Origin: Ferruginibacter sp.
GTDB taxonomy: Bacteria; Bacteroidota; Bacteroidia; Chitinophagales; Chitinophagaceae
DNA: 38,900 bases
Direction of reading: 5' to 3'
NCBI RefSeq assembly: GCF_028288465.1
Contig: NZ_JAQBNR010000034.1
Coordinates: forward strand, 1-38,900
This document shows positions 1-7,067 of the stretch, piece by piece (the first letter of the stretch is position 1; every line of letters begins with the position of its first letter). Under the pieces are notes generated by a model. It saw only the letters and a list, made by a program, of their open reading frames with translations, was not told the DNA's origin and ran no database searches. Position numbers and translations under genes: made by a program.

Positions 1-633
1 GTTTCATTATTACGTCAATCCATGACGTTAATGGAAAAATCAGGCGCCGTAGTAGTGGAAGTCGACTTGCTTAAAGGTATTTATGAATTGGGTGACGCAG
101 AGTTTACCGTGTTGCAATATGAATTTAAAGATGGGGTGAACCGTTATCTCGCCGCGGCTGATTGCAAGATGAAAACGTTGCAGGAGGTAATTGATTTTAA
201 CCTCAAAAATGAAAGCAGCGCAATGCCTTATTTTAAGCAGGAAACACTCATTAGCAGCCAGGCCAAAGGTAACCTGCAGTCGAAGGAGTATGCTGATGCA
301 CTTGCAAAATCACTGAGCTCCAGAACACTGATTAATAACCTGTTGAAAGATCAACAGCTGGATGCCCTTTGTGGTGTTACAAACGGCCCCGCCTGCTGCA
401 TTGATTTAATTAACGGCGACTACGATACCGGGTTTTCATTGTCTACACCTGCTGCCATGGCCGGCTTTCCGCATATTACCGTGCCAATGGGTTTTGTGCA
501 CGAGCTACCGGTGGGTATTTCATTTTTTGGTGCTGCCTATACAGAACCGGCATTGCTCGGCATTGCATACGCTTATGAACAGGCGACAAAAAAAAGAAAA
601 AAGCCCATGTTTAAGGTTAACCTGTTAAAGTAA
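1..633 (+). CDS. Amidase family protein, C-terminal part (cut by window edge)
   Basis: The frame is open from base 1, so the gene starts outside the window and about 210 C-terminal residues are visible. The end matches the amidase signature family (glutamyl-tRNA amidotransferase A-like hydrolases): the stretch GFPHITVPMGF followed by LPVGISFFG and a closing helix ending in KKRKKP is the conserved C-terminal part of these enzymes. The catalytic Ser-Ser-Lys residues lie in the missing N-terminal half, so activity and substrate cannot be judged. Family members hydrolyse amide bonds in small molecules. The ATG at 22 is inside the gene and is not its start. The stop is at 631-633. Family call fairly sure, substrate unknown. 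Confidence 0.85.
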   Translation, partial: VSLLRQSMTLMEKSGAVVVEVDLLKGIYELGDAEFTVLQYEFKDGVNRYLAAADCKMKTLQEVIDFNLKNESSAMPYFKQETLISSQAKGNLQSKEYADALAKSLSSRTLINNLLKDQQLDALCGVTNGPACCIDLINGDYDTGFSLSTPAAMAGFPHITVPMGFVHELPVGISFFGAAYTEPALLGIAYAYEQATKKRKKPMFKVNLLK

Positions 634-665
634 GACGGCAGTTAAATTTTAGCTGATTGGCTGCT

Positions 666-697
666 ACTTTCATTTTGAAGTGAAAGTTGTTTTTGTT
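666..697 (+). terminator. Possible weak terminator after the amidase
   Basis: A 7-bp stem (ACTTTCA at 666-672 with TGAAAGT at 681-687) is followed by a T-rich stretch, about 30 bases after the amidase stop. The stem is AT-rich, so this is a weak candidate. Confidence 0.35.
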
Positions 698-737
698 GAG
701 TGAAAGCCTGCAACCAAATGCTCAAAATAGTACAAAA

Positions 738-803
738 GTACAAGAGTGCGACGCCAATGAAGCTTAACAGCATTACTAACGACCGGTCAACAATTATTTT
801 ACC
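738..803 (+). repeat. Dispersed intergenic repeat, copy 1
   Basis: Positions 738-759 are identical to 31011-31032 (core gagtgcgacgccaatg). The similarity continues more loosely to an end of the form caattatttta. The element lies between the amidase and the hydrolase and makes the upstream extension of the hydrolase reading frame unlikely to be coding. Confidence 0.7.
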
Positions 804-864
804 TGTAATGAAAACCATTTACTATTTTCAATCTTTATACATTGCATCACGCCAACTACACAAC

Positions 865-2169
865 ATGAAATTATTTGCCATTAAACAACTGCTTACTGCG
901 ATTGCATTTATTTTTATCACCAACTGCATCACTGCGCAGGCGAATGACCCGTCGTTTGTTATTGGAGATGCACTTCCGGATGCCCCTGAATTATCACCCA
1001 GGGGGGATTATAAAGTAGGTGTAAGGACACTTGAGCTGGTTCATAAAAAACAGGTAGATATACTGAACTCCAAAGCAGGTGCAGATCCGTTGTACGACCG
1101 GCATTTAAAAATTGAAGTATGGTACCCGGCCATTGTACCGCAAGGCCAGACTGCGCTGATTACTTATAACAGCACACTGGGTTTATGGAAAGATACTTCC
1201 CGGCCCCTGATTCCGTTTAGCTTCAACGGCAGGGCTTTGCGTGATGCGGCGCCTGATTTATCAGCGGGGAAATTTCCCCTAATCATTGTATCTCATGGCT
1301 ATCCCGGCTCCAGGTTATTACTGACTTACCTTACTGAAAACCTTGCTTCCAAAGGTTATGTGGTGGTAGCGATTGATCATACAGAATCTACCTATGGAGA
1401 CCGCTCCCCTTTTCAAAGTACATTGCTTAACCGGGCAAAAGATATTCTGTTTGTATTAAATGAAGTGGCTGACATGTCAAAAGCCGGGAATAAACATTTT
1501 TTAGCAGGACTCGCAGATGCAGACAATACTGCACTCATCGGCTACTCCATGGGCGGATATGGTGTGTTGAATGCAGCAGGAGCTGGTTACAGCAGCAAAC
1601 TGGATAGCAGTTTTACCCAAATGACAGGTGGCAGCAAAGCCTTGCGTGTACGCACCACCAATAACGACGAGTTTAAAGCTTCGCATGATGCAAGAATAAA
1701 AGCCGTAGTAGCTTTTGCGCCATGGGGCATGCAACGTGGCGTGTGGGATGCCGAAGGATTACAAGGCCTGAAAGTACCGACCCTTTTTGTAGCGGGTAAC
1801 CTGGATGATGTCTCGGGGTATGAAGATGGCATTAAGGCTATTTACGAAGGCGCCGTCAATGCCAACCGTTACCTGCTGACTTATGAAAATGCCCGCCATA
1901 ATGTGGCGCCGAATCCGCCACCTGCAGCGAGTTTAAAAGCTGGTGTTTCGTTTAATGAATATTATCATTATGCAGAGCCATCGTGGAACGAATACCGCAT
2001 CAATAATATCAACCAGCATTTTGTTACTGCTTTTGTGGGCATTTATCTAAAACAAAAAGACTATAACAAATACCTGGACCTGCCAGAACATTCCAACGAC
2101 AAAGGCTGGACAGGTTTTAAACCACGCACAGCCACGGGGTTGGAATTACAGCATGCTGTACCTCATTAA
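865..2169 (+). CDS. Secreted alpha/beta hydrolase (dienelactone hydrolase / PAF acetylhydrolase-like)
   Basis: 434 residues from the ATG at 865, chosen because it begins a signal peptide (MKLFAIKQ, hydrophobic core, ITAQ) while the frame upstream runs through a dispersed repeat. The mature protein has the fold marks of an alpha/beta hydrolase: VSHGYPGS as the oxyanion loop, the nucleophile elbow GYSMGGYG with Ser228, an acid candidate in GNLDDVSG and the histidine in ENARHNVAP. The arrangement resembles COG4188 predicted dienelactone hydrolases and bacterial PAF-acetylhydrolase-like esterases. It probably acts as an esterase or lipase in the periplasm or outside the cell. The gene is convergent with the dipeptidase, with 18 bases between stops. 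The substrate cannot be told. Confidence 0.85.
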   Translation: MKLFAIKQLLTAIAFIFITNCITAQANDPSFVIGDALPDAPELSPRGDYKVGVRTLELVHKKQVDILNSKAGADPLYDRHLKIEVWYPAIVPQGQTALITYNSTLGLWKDTSRPLIPFSFNGRALRDAAPDLSAGKFPLIIVSHGYPGSRLLLTYLTENLASKGYVVVAIDHTESTYGDRSPFQSTLLNRAKDILFVLNEVADMSKAGNKHFLAGLADADNTALIGYSMGGYGVLNAAGAGYSSKLDSSFTQMTGGSKALRVRTTNNDEFKASHDARIKAVVAFAPWGMQRGVWDAEGLQGLKVPTLFVAGNLDDVSGYEDGIKAIYEGAVNANRYLLTYENARHNVAPNPPPAASLKAGVSFNEYYHYAEPSWNEYRINNINQHFVTAFVGIYLKQKDYNKYLDLPEHSNDKGWTGFKPRTATGLELQHAVPH

Positions 2170-2187
2170 TTTTGGGGGAAGGAGCTT

Positions 2188-3258
2188 TTAACTCCAGGCG
2201 TTTTTTATGAACCGCAGCCAGTTTCCATGCATGATTTTTTCAATGTCAGTGGTCGAATAACCTCTTTTCTGTAACAGGCCGGGAATTTTTTGCAGGTCTG
2301 CGATGGTATCAAGGTCATAAGGAGACTGCTCTTTTCCATAGCCTCCGTCAAGATCAGTACCAATGCCTACATGGTTCGTATTACCTGCCAGCTGACAGAT
2401 ATGATCCATGTGATCCAGTATTTTTTCGATGGTACAGTCCATTTGTTGGGGTAATGATTTTCCCCTGATCCAATCCGGTACAATCATCCAGGCATCAAAA
2501 GCACCACCTATTACGGCACCACGTTCAATCAACGCTTTTATCATTTCGTCGCTGAATTGCCTGTTGTGATTTACCAGGGCCCGGCAGTTATTGTGACTGG
2601 CCCAAACAGGACCAGTAAATAGTTCCAACGCATCCCAAAATGCATCATCGCATAAATGCGTAGCGTCCAAAATCATTTTTAATTTATCCATTTCTCTTAC
2701 CAGCTCTTTCCCCTGCTCATTTAAATGACCGGTAGCATCTGTACCGTTGGCATAACGCCCGGGACCGTAATGTGCAGGCCCGCAAGCACGCAAGCCATAG
2801 GCATGTGCCACATGTAAATTATCCAGCGTCACCAATGAATCGGCTCCTTCCAGGCTAAGTATATAACCGATAGGTTTGGTGTCGTTTGGTTCACCATTCA
2901 TCCAAAGATCAAGGTGTTTTTCTAATCCCGTTTTATCTGTGATCATTACCATTTCGCCACATTTCTCCATCGCTTTGTACCATGCCAGTTGCCCCTGTGT
3001 TTGTGCCCAGGCTTGTTCTGCAGACTGCCAGCCCGGTAAAGGATTGCCGGGTGCCACATACCTTGCAATCTGTGTAGCTACTACCAGTCCTGCCTCTGCT
3101 TTTCTTAGTTCAGCAAAATTGACTGTTCCCTGTCCACGGTCCGGTTTATCTGTCTGGCCTTTTTCTCTTTCCCTTAAATCGTGAATGGATAGCCGCAGAT
3201 CACGGTTCCATTCCATAGCGTTCATACTAAGGTCTAAGTGCGCATCAATTGTAAACAT
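2188..3258 (-). CDS. Membrane dipeptidase family (peptidase M19)
   Basis: 356 residues matching the zinc-dependent renal dipeptidase family, amidohydrolase fold. Metal and catalytic residues are in the expected order: His7 and Asp9 (DAHLDL), bridging Glu137 (SLEGAD), His201 (DATHLCD), His222 (WASHNN) and Asp302 (GIGTDLDG). No signal peptide is present, so it is probably cytoplasmic. M19 enzymes hydrolyse dipeptides and, unusually, accept a D-amino acid at the C-terminal position. It is the last gene of a minus-strand operon with a D-serine dehydratase-like enzyme, a RidA-like protein and a permease, which suggests it frees D-amino acids for the next step. The start at 3258 leaves 36 bases after the preceding GNAT gene. 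Confidence 0.9.
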   Translation of the reverse strand: MFTIDAHLDLSMNAMEWNRDLRLSIHDLREREKGQTDKPDRGQGTVNFAELRKAEAGLVVATQIARYVAPGNPLPGWQSAEQAWAQTQGQLAWYKAMEKCGEMVMITDKTGLEKHLDLWMNGEPNDTKPIGYILSLEGADSLVTLDNLHVAHAYGLRACGPAHYGPGRYANGTDATGHLNEQGKELVREMDKLKMILDATHLCDDAFWDALELFTGPVWASHNNCRALVNHNRQFSDEMIKALIERGAVIGGAFDAWMIVPDWIRGKSLPQQMDCTIEKILDHMDHICQLAGNTNHVGIGTDLDGGYGKEQSPYDLDTIADLQKIPGLLQKRGYSTTDIEKIMHGNWLRFIKNAWS

Positions 3259-3294
3259 ATGTTTTGATTTTTTGCAGTAGCTATAATTGGCTGA

Positions 3295-3801
3295 TTAAGA
3301 TATTATTTTATCCTGAAGAGCATATTTGTAAAACTTTACATCGACAGCCATTAGAGGGAACTGCTGTGGCAACTGCTCTTTGGCAATTTCTATAAATCCA
3401 TTTTTTTCGTAAAACCGCTGCGCTCCCAGAAATTTTGCAGTGGTGCCCAAGAAAATTTCCTTAATATCTTTCTGTATAGCCCAGTTGATTAAGGTGTCCA
3501 GCAAGCCTTGTCCTATGCCAAATACTTTTCCCCTGTACGGTTTAGCAACAAACATTTTACGCAATGCAGCCTGGCCATTTCCTATGTCCAGCAATGCAAT
3601 TGTGCCTGCCACTTCTTCCCCCACTTTGGCAATCCAAAAATTACCATTCTTTACCTGGTAATATCCGGGAATTTGATTTAAGTCGGGTTGCATCGCCAAA
3701 GTGATAGGTATTCCAAATTCATCTTTCTGAATGCTCACAATCAAGCTACCAACAAGGCTTTTATAAATGTCTGTATACGTTTCTATTTTCGGCTGGCTCA
3801 T
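3295..3801 (-). CDS. GNAT family N-acetyltransferase
   Basis: 168 residues from the ATG at 3801 (MSQPKIETYTD). An upstream in-frame start would add 17 unrelated-looking residues. The GNAT fold is seen in the central strand (GEEVAGTIALLDIGNGQAALRKMFVAKPYRG), the acetyl-CoA loop region GIGQGLLDTLINWA and the closing segment FYEKNGFIEI. This looks like the group of small-molecule or amino-acid acetyltransferases. It lies inside the putative D-amino-acid operon between the PLP enzyme and the dipeptidase, so acetylation of an amino acid is possible, but the substrate is not known. Confidence 0.85.
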   Translation of the reverse strand: MSQPKIETYTDIYKSLVGSLIVSIQKDEFGIPITLAMQPDLNQIPGYYQVKNGNFWIAKVGEEVAGTIALLDIGNGQAALRKMFVAKPYRGKVFGIGQGLLDTLINWAIQKDIKEIFLGTTAKFLGAQRFYEKNGFIEIAKEQLPQQFPLMAVDVKFYKYALQDKIIS

Positions 3802-3894
3802 ATTGTTAAAAAATAGGGAGTTAGCTGACGCTATTGTATAACGTCTTAACAAAACTGCGGGTTATTCCAGATCCTTCATCGGATCAACTTTATC

Positions 3895-4998
3895 TTAAGT
3901 ATTGATCTTTCTATCCCTTGCAATTACTTTCCATTCTGTTACAGCGATATTGTTTTCAATAACAACTGCCCGCTCGTAAAGGGCCACCGTTGGGCAAATG
4001 TGTACCGGCACTCCGTACAATACATCGCCGATTTTATATTTGGAAGCATCCGGCACCCTGGCCACCAGGTGTTCTTCACTTTGAGAAACAGGTTCCGCTT
4101 CAGGGGCATTTAAAAAATGAACGCGGGGGAACGGGTTTTCTGCGGCAACTGATTTATGTCCCAAATCAGTTGTGATAGTGTGTTCGTCTACAACACTGAT
4201 TATCCTTGTTATTACCAACGCTGCGTAATCAAAGGGTTCATCAGGCATCCCGTGTTTGTAACCCCAGTCCCAAAAAACAAATGTGCCGGGACTGCATTCC
4301 ACATCGTTTCTGTCGGCATATATTGGGAAAGTTGGAGAACCGCCTGCAATAATGGTAGCGGGCTGTTTTGATACTGCTTCAATCGCTGCAGCAAGTATCA
4401 GCACTTTACTAAATCCCCTTTCGGTATGCTGTTTGCGTAACTCAACATCCGTATCGCGGATTTGTCCATCATATCCATGCAGGCCCACTACTTTTAAGCC
4501 AGGCAATAAGTGCATCGCTTCAAATAACTGGGTGGCATGTTCAGGACTAATGCCGGTTCTGTTCATCCCGGTATTAAGATCAATATAAACATTCAGCGAT
4601 GATTTTTTTTCTGCAAAGAGTTGCGAAAGCATTTCAGCTACATGGATATTATCAACTACGGCGGCAAATTTTGTTGCCGGATATTTTTCAACCAGTGCGG
4701 CGAGGCGAATTGCTTTGGGACCAACAGGCTGGTAAGATAACAGCACGTCCGGCGCTTCAATCATGGCCAGCATTTCTGCCTCGGCAATGGTGGCGCATTT
4801 AAATTTAGTGATGCCGGCATCCATCATCATCGAACACACTTCTGTTATTTTATTTGTTTTCACATGCGGGCGAAGCCGGCTTACATTGCCATGTACCATT
4901 TCCTTTAACAGCCGGATATTGTCGTGCACCCGCTCCTTATAAATAACCAGGGCCGGGGAGTCGATGGTATCGATATTTTTTATTGTAAACCAATTCAT
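3895..4998 (-). CDS. PLP enzyme of the D-serine dehydratase / D-threonine aldolase family
   Basis: 367 residues with an N-terminal alanine-racemase-like barrel and a C-terminal DSD1-type domain. The PLP lysine is Lys47 in RPHVKTNK, typical of this family. Near the C-terminus HICPT (His333, Cys335) is a His-x-Cys pair like the zinc site of eukaryotic D-serine dehydratase; D-threonine aldolases, as I recall, carry His-x-Asp here, so dehydratase activity is slightly favoured. D-serine would give 2-aminoacrylate and then pyruvate plus ammonia, and a RidA-like protein is encoded just upstream in the same operon. Another D-beta-hydroxy amino acid could be the true substrate. No signal peptide; cytoplasmic. 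Confidence 0.82.
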   Translation of the reverse strand: MNWFTIKNIDTIDSPALVIYKERVHDNIRLLKEMVHGNVSRLRPHVKTNKITEVCSMMMDAGITKFKCATIAEAEMLAMIEAPDVLLSYQPVGPKAIRLAALVEKYPATKFAAVVDNIHVAEMLSQLFAEKKSSLNVYIDLNTGMNRTGISPEHATQLFEAMHLLPGLKVVGLHGYDGQIRDTDVELRKQHTERGFSKVLILAAAIEAVSKQPATIIAGGSPTFPIYADRNDVECSPGTFVFWDWGYKHGMPDEPFDYAALVITRIISVVDEHTITTDLGHKSVAAENPFPRVHFLNAPEAEPVSQSEEHLVARVPDASKYKIGDVLYGVPVHICPTVALYERAVVIENNIAVTEWKVIARDRKINT

Positions 4999-5037
4999 AC
5001 TTGTTGATTTAATGCGATTGATGGAATCTGTTTTGCC

Positions 5038-5499
5038 TCAGGCCAGTTCAAAAATGGCTTCAATTTCAACAGGAATATTATCCGGCAGCGAGCCCATCCC
5101 CACAGCACTTCTTACTCCGACACCATTGTCTTCTCCCCACACTTTTGCAAACAACTCGCTGCATCCGTTTATTACATACGGATGCTTTTCAAAATCGCCT
5201 GTACAGTTCACCATGCCCAATACTTTGATCACTCTTTTTATTTTATTGAAGGAACCCAGGTTATGCTGCAGTGTTGCCAGTATTGTAAGCCCAACCTGTT
5301 GTGCTGCCAGCTTTCCATCTTCCATGTTCATATCTGCGCCAATGCGTCCCTTAATGAGCGTTTTATCATTCTGCAACGGGCCGTGGCCCGAAACATAACA
5401 GAGATTGCCAACAATTAAAAACGGTTTGTACACGCCCAATGGTGCCGGCGCCGGGGGTAATGAAAGATTCAATTGGGCAAACTGTTCATCAGGTGTCAT
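5038..5499 (-). CDS. RidA (YjgF/YER057c/UK114) family protein
   Basis: 153 residues, the longer UK114-like type starting with LNLSLPPAPAPLGVY. The conserved core is present: GNLCYVSGHGP, GVRSAVGMGSLPDNIPVEIEAIFE with the key Arg and a final Glu. RidA proteins hydrolyse reactive enamines or imines such as 2-aminoacrylate released by PLP-dependent serine/threonine dehydratases. Its place 39 bases upstream of a D-serine dehydratase-like gene fits this role. Whether this longer subtype is an active imine deaminase is inferred, as subtypes differ. Confidence 0.88.
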   Translation of the reverse strand: MTPDEQFAQLNLSLPPAPAPLGVYKPFLIVGNLCYVSGHGPLQNDKTLIKGRIGADMNMEDGKLAAQQVGLTILATLQHNLGSFNKIKRVIKVLGMVNCTGDFEKHPYVINGCSELFAKVWGEDNGVGVRSAVGMGSLPDNIPVEIEAIFELA

Positions 5500-5544
5500 A
5501 AAAAAATTATTTAAAATTGAGATTAAGAAAGGTATCTGATAAAA

Positions 5545-6861
5545 TTAAGCAATAAAATAATTGAGTATAAAAATGGCTATTATACCAACAATGGAAACGA
5601 GACTTTCCATCAGGCTCCAGGTTTTAATGGTGTCTTTAAATGACAGGTTGAAATACTCTTTAAACAACCAGAAGCCCCCGTCATTCACGTGCGAAAACAT
5701 CAGGCTGCCTGCGCCGGTAGCCAATACCATCAGGCTGGGATTTACTCCGGTTGTTGCAATCAGTGGCGCTACTATACCTGCAGCCGTTAACCCCGCTACA
5801 GTGGCTGATCCCAGGCAAACCCTTATAATAGCGGCGATGCTCCACGCCGCCAGCAAAGGATGAATATTCATTCCCTGCAAACCGGCGGCAATCTGGTTAC
5901 TGATGCCGGTGTCTGTCAGTATCTGTTTCAATCCGCCTGCACCACCAATAATAAACACAATCATGGCTATATCCTTTACTGCATCTGCAAGCGGCAGCAT
6001 CACTTCCTCCATTTTTTTACCCCGCCGCAACCCCAGGCTGTAAATGGCATACAACAAGGTAATCGTCATCGCAATTACCGGATCGCCCAATGAAATGATC
6101 ATTTTTGAAAAGCCGGTTTCATCGTGCACCAGCAGTTTTACAATGGTACTGGTTGCAATCAAAATCACCGGCAAAAAAGCGGTAAACATACTGGTGAACA
6201 ACCCTGGCAGCTGTTCATCGGGAATATCTTTTCCGGCAAAGGTTTGCAGTGGCTGGCAATTTATTTTTTTTAATGTAGTGGCGAATAAAGGACCTGCGAT
6301 TACAATGGCCGGAACAGCTACAATAAATCCATACAACAAAGTGACACCAAGATCTGCATGGTATTGTGTAACCAGTGCGGTTGGTGATGGGTGAGGCGGT
6401 AAATAACCATGTGTAACGGACAGTGCAGCCAGCATCGGAATTCCAATATATACAGCAGAGATATTGTATCTTTTTGCAAGGGTGATAATGAGAGGCACCA
6501 TCAGTACGAAGCCTACATTATAAAACAAGGGAATACCAACCACAAATGCGGTTAACACCAAGGCCCACATAATATACTTTTTCCCGAAAATATCCATCAG
6601 GCTGGTGGCTATTTTTTGCGCAGCACCACTATCGGCTACCAGTTTACCCAGCATAGCTCCAAGGCCCAGTATAACAATGATGGAACCCAGTAAGTCGCCA
6701 ATGCCTTTTTGCAATGAGCCGCTGATACCCGTAATACTCATGCCATTGAAAAGGCCGATTAAAATAGCCACAATAATAAAGGCAAGAAATGCATTGAGGC
6801 GGGCCCAGGTGATTAAAACAACAAGCAGTGCGATACCAAGTAACAGAATGAGTAAAGGCAT
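5545..6861 (-). CDS. GntP family permease (gluconate:H+ symporter type)
   Basis: 438 residues, almost wholly hydrophobic with about 12 or more membrane segments. Typical GntP features include the glycine-rich GLGAMLGKLVADSGAAQKIA and HGYLPPHPSPTALV segments and the C-terminal GAGSLMFSHVNDGGFWLFKEYF motif. GntP proteins import gluconate and related hydroxy acids; the E. coli homologue DsdX imports D-serine. As first gene of an operon with a D-serine dehydratase-like enzyme, a RidA-like protein and a dipeptidase, import of D-serine or a related D-amino acid is the better guess over gluconate. Inner membrane. Confidence 0.9.
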   Translation of the reverse strand: MPLLILLLGIALLVVLITWARLNAFLAFIIVAILIGLFNGMSITGISGSLQKGIGDLLGSIIVILGLGAMLGKLVADSGAAQKIATSLMDIFGKKYIMWALVLTAFVVGIPLFYNVGFVLMVPLIITLAKRYNISAVYIGIPMLAALSVTHGYLPPHPSPTALVTQYHADLGVTLLYGFIVAVPAIVIAGPLFATTLKKINCQPLQTFAGKDIPDEQLPGLFTSMFTAFLPVILIATSTIVKLLVHDETGFSKMIISLGDPVIAMTITLLYAIYSLGLRRGKKMEEVMLPLADAVKDIAMIVFIIGGAGGLKQILTDTGISNQIAAGLQGMNIHPLLAAWSIAAIIRVCLGSATVAGLTAAGIVAPLIATTGVNPSLMVLATGAGSLMFSHVNDGGFWLFKEYFNLSFKDTIKTWSLMESLVSIVGIIAIFILNYFIA

Positions 6862-7038
6862 AATATTATTTGCTGAAAAATAAAGATAATCAAAAAGGTA
6901 TCTGTCGGCAGCATAATAATCATTTTATAGTGTTTCTGGTATTTTTCTTACAGCAAAACACATTCCCATCGCCGGTCAGTTTCGTCGCAACATTTTAACC
7001 GCTTATCTCATTTGTAGCTTTCAGCGTTTTTGCAACAG

Positions 7039-7046
7039 TAGTTTTG
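7039..7046 (+). promoter_or_regulatory. Possible -7 element for the outer-membrane protein gene
   Basis: TAGTTTTG fits the Bacteroidota -7 consensus TAnnTTTG and lies 22 bases before the ATG at 7068. A TTTG at 7011-7014 is somewhat far (24 bases) for a -33 element, so this is tentative. Confidence 0.3.
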
Positions 7047-7067
7047 TGCTCAAATAATATAATTGTT

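Noticed and set aside
700..864. N-terminal extension of the alpha/beta hydrolase
   Set aside because: The extension crosses a dispersed repeat and would place the signal peptide inside the protein. The ATG at 865 gives a normal exported protein.
4964..5398. 144-codon plus-strand frame
   Set aside because: Antisense to the RidA-like gene, which has conserved family motifs.
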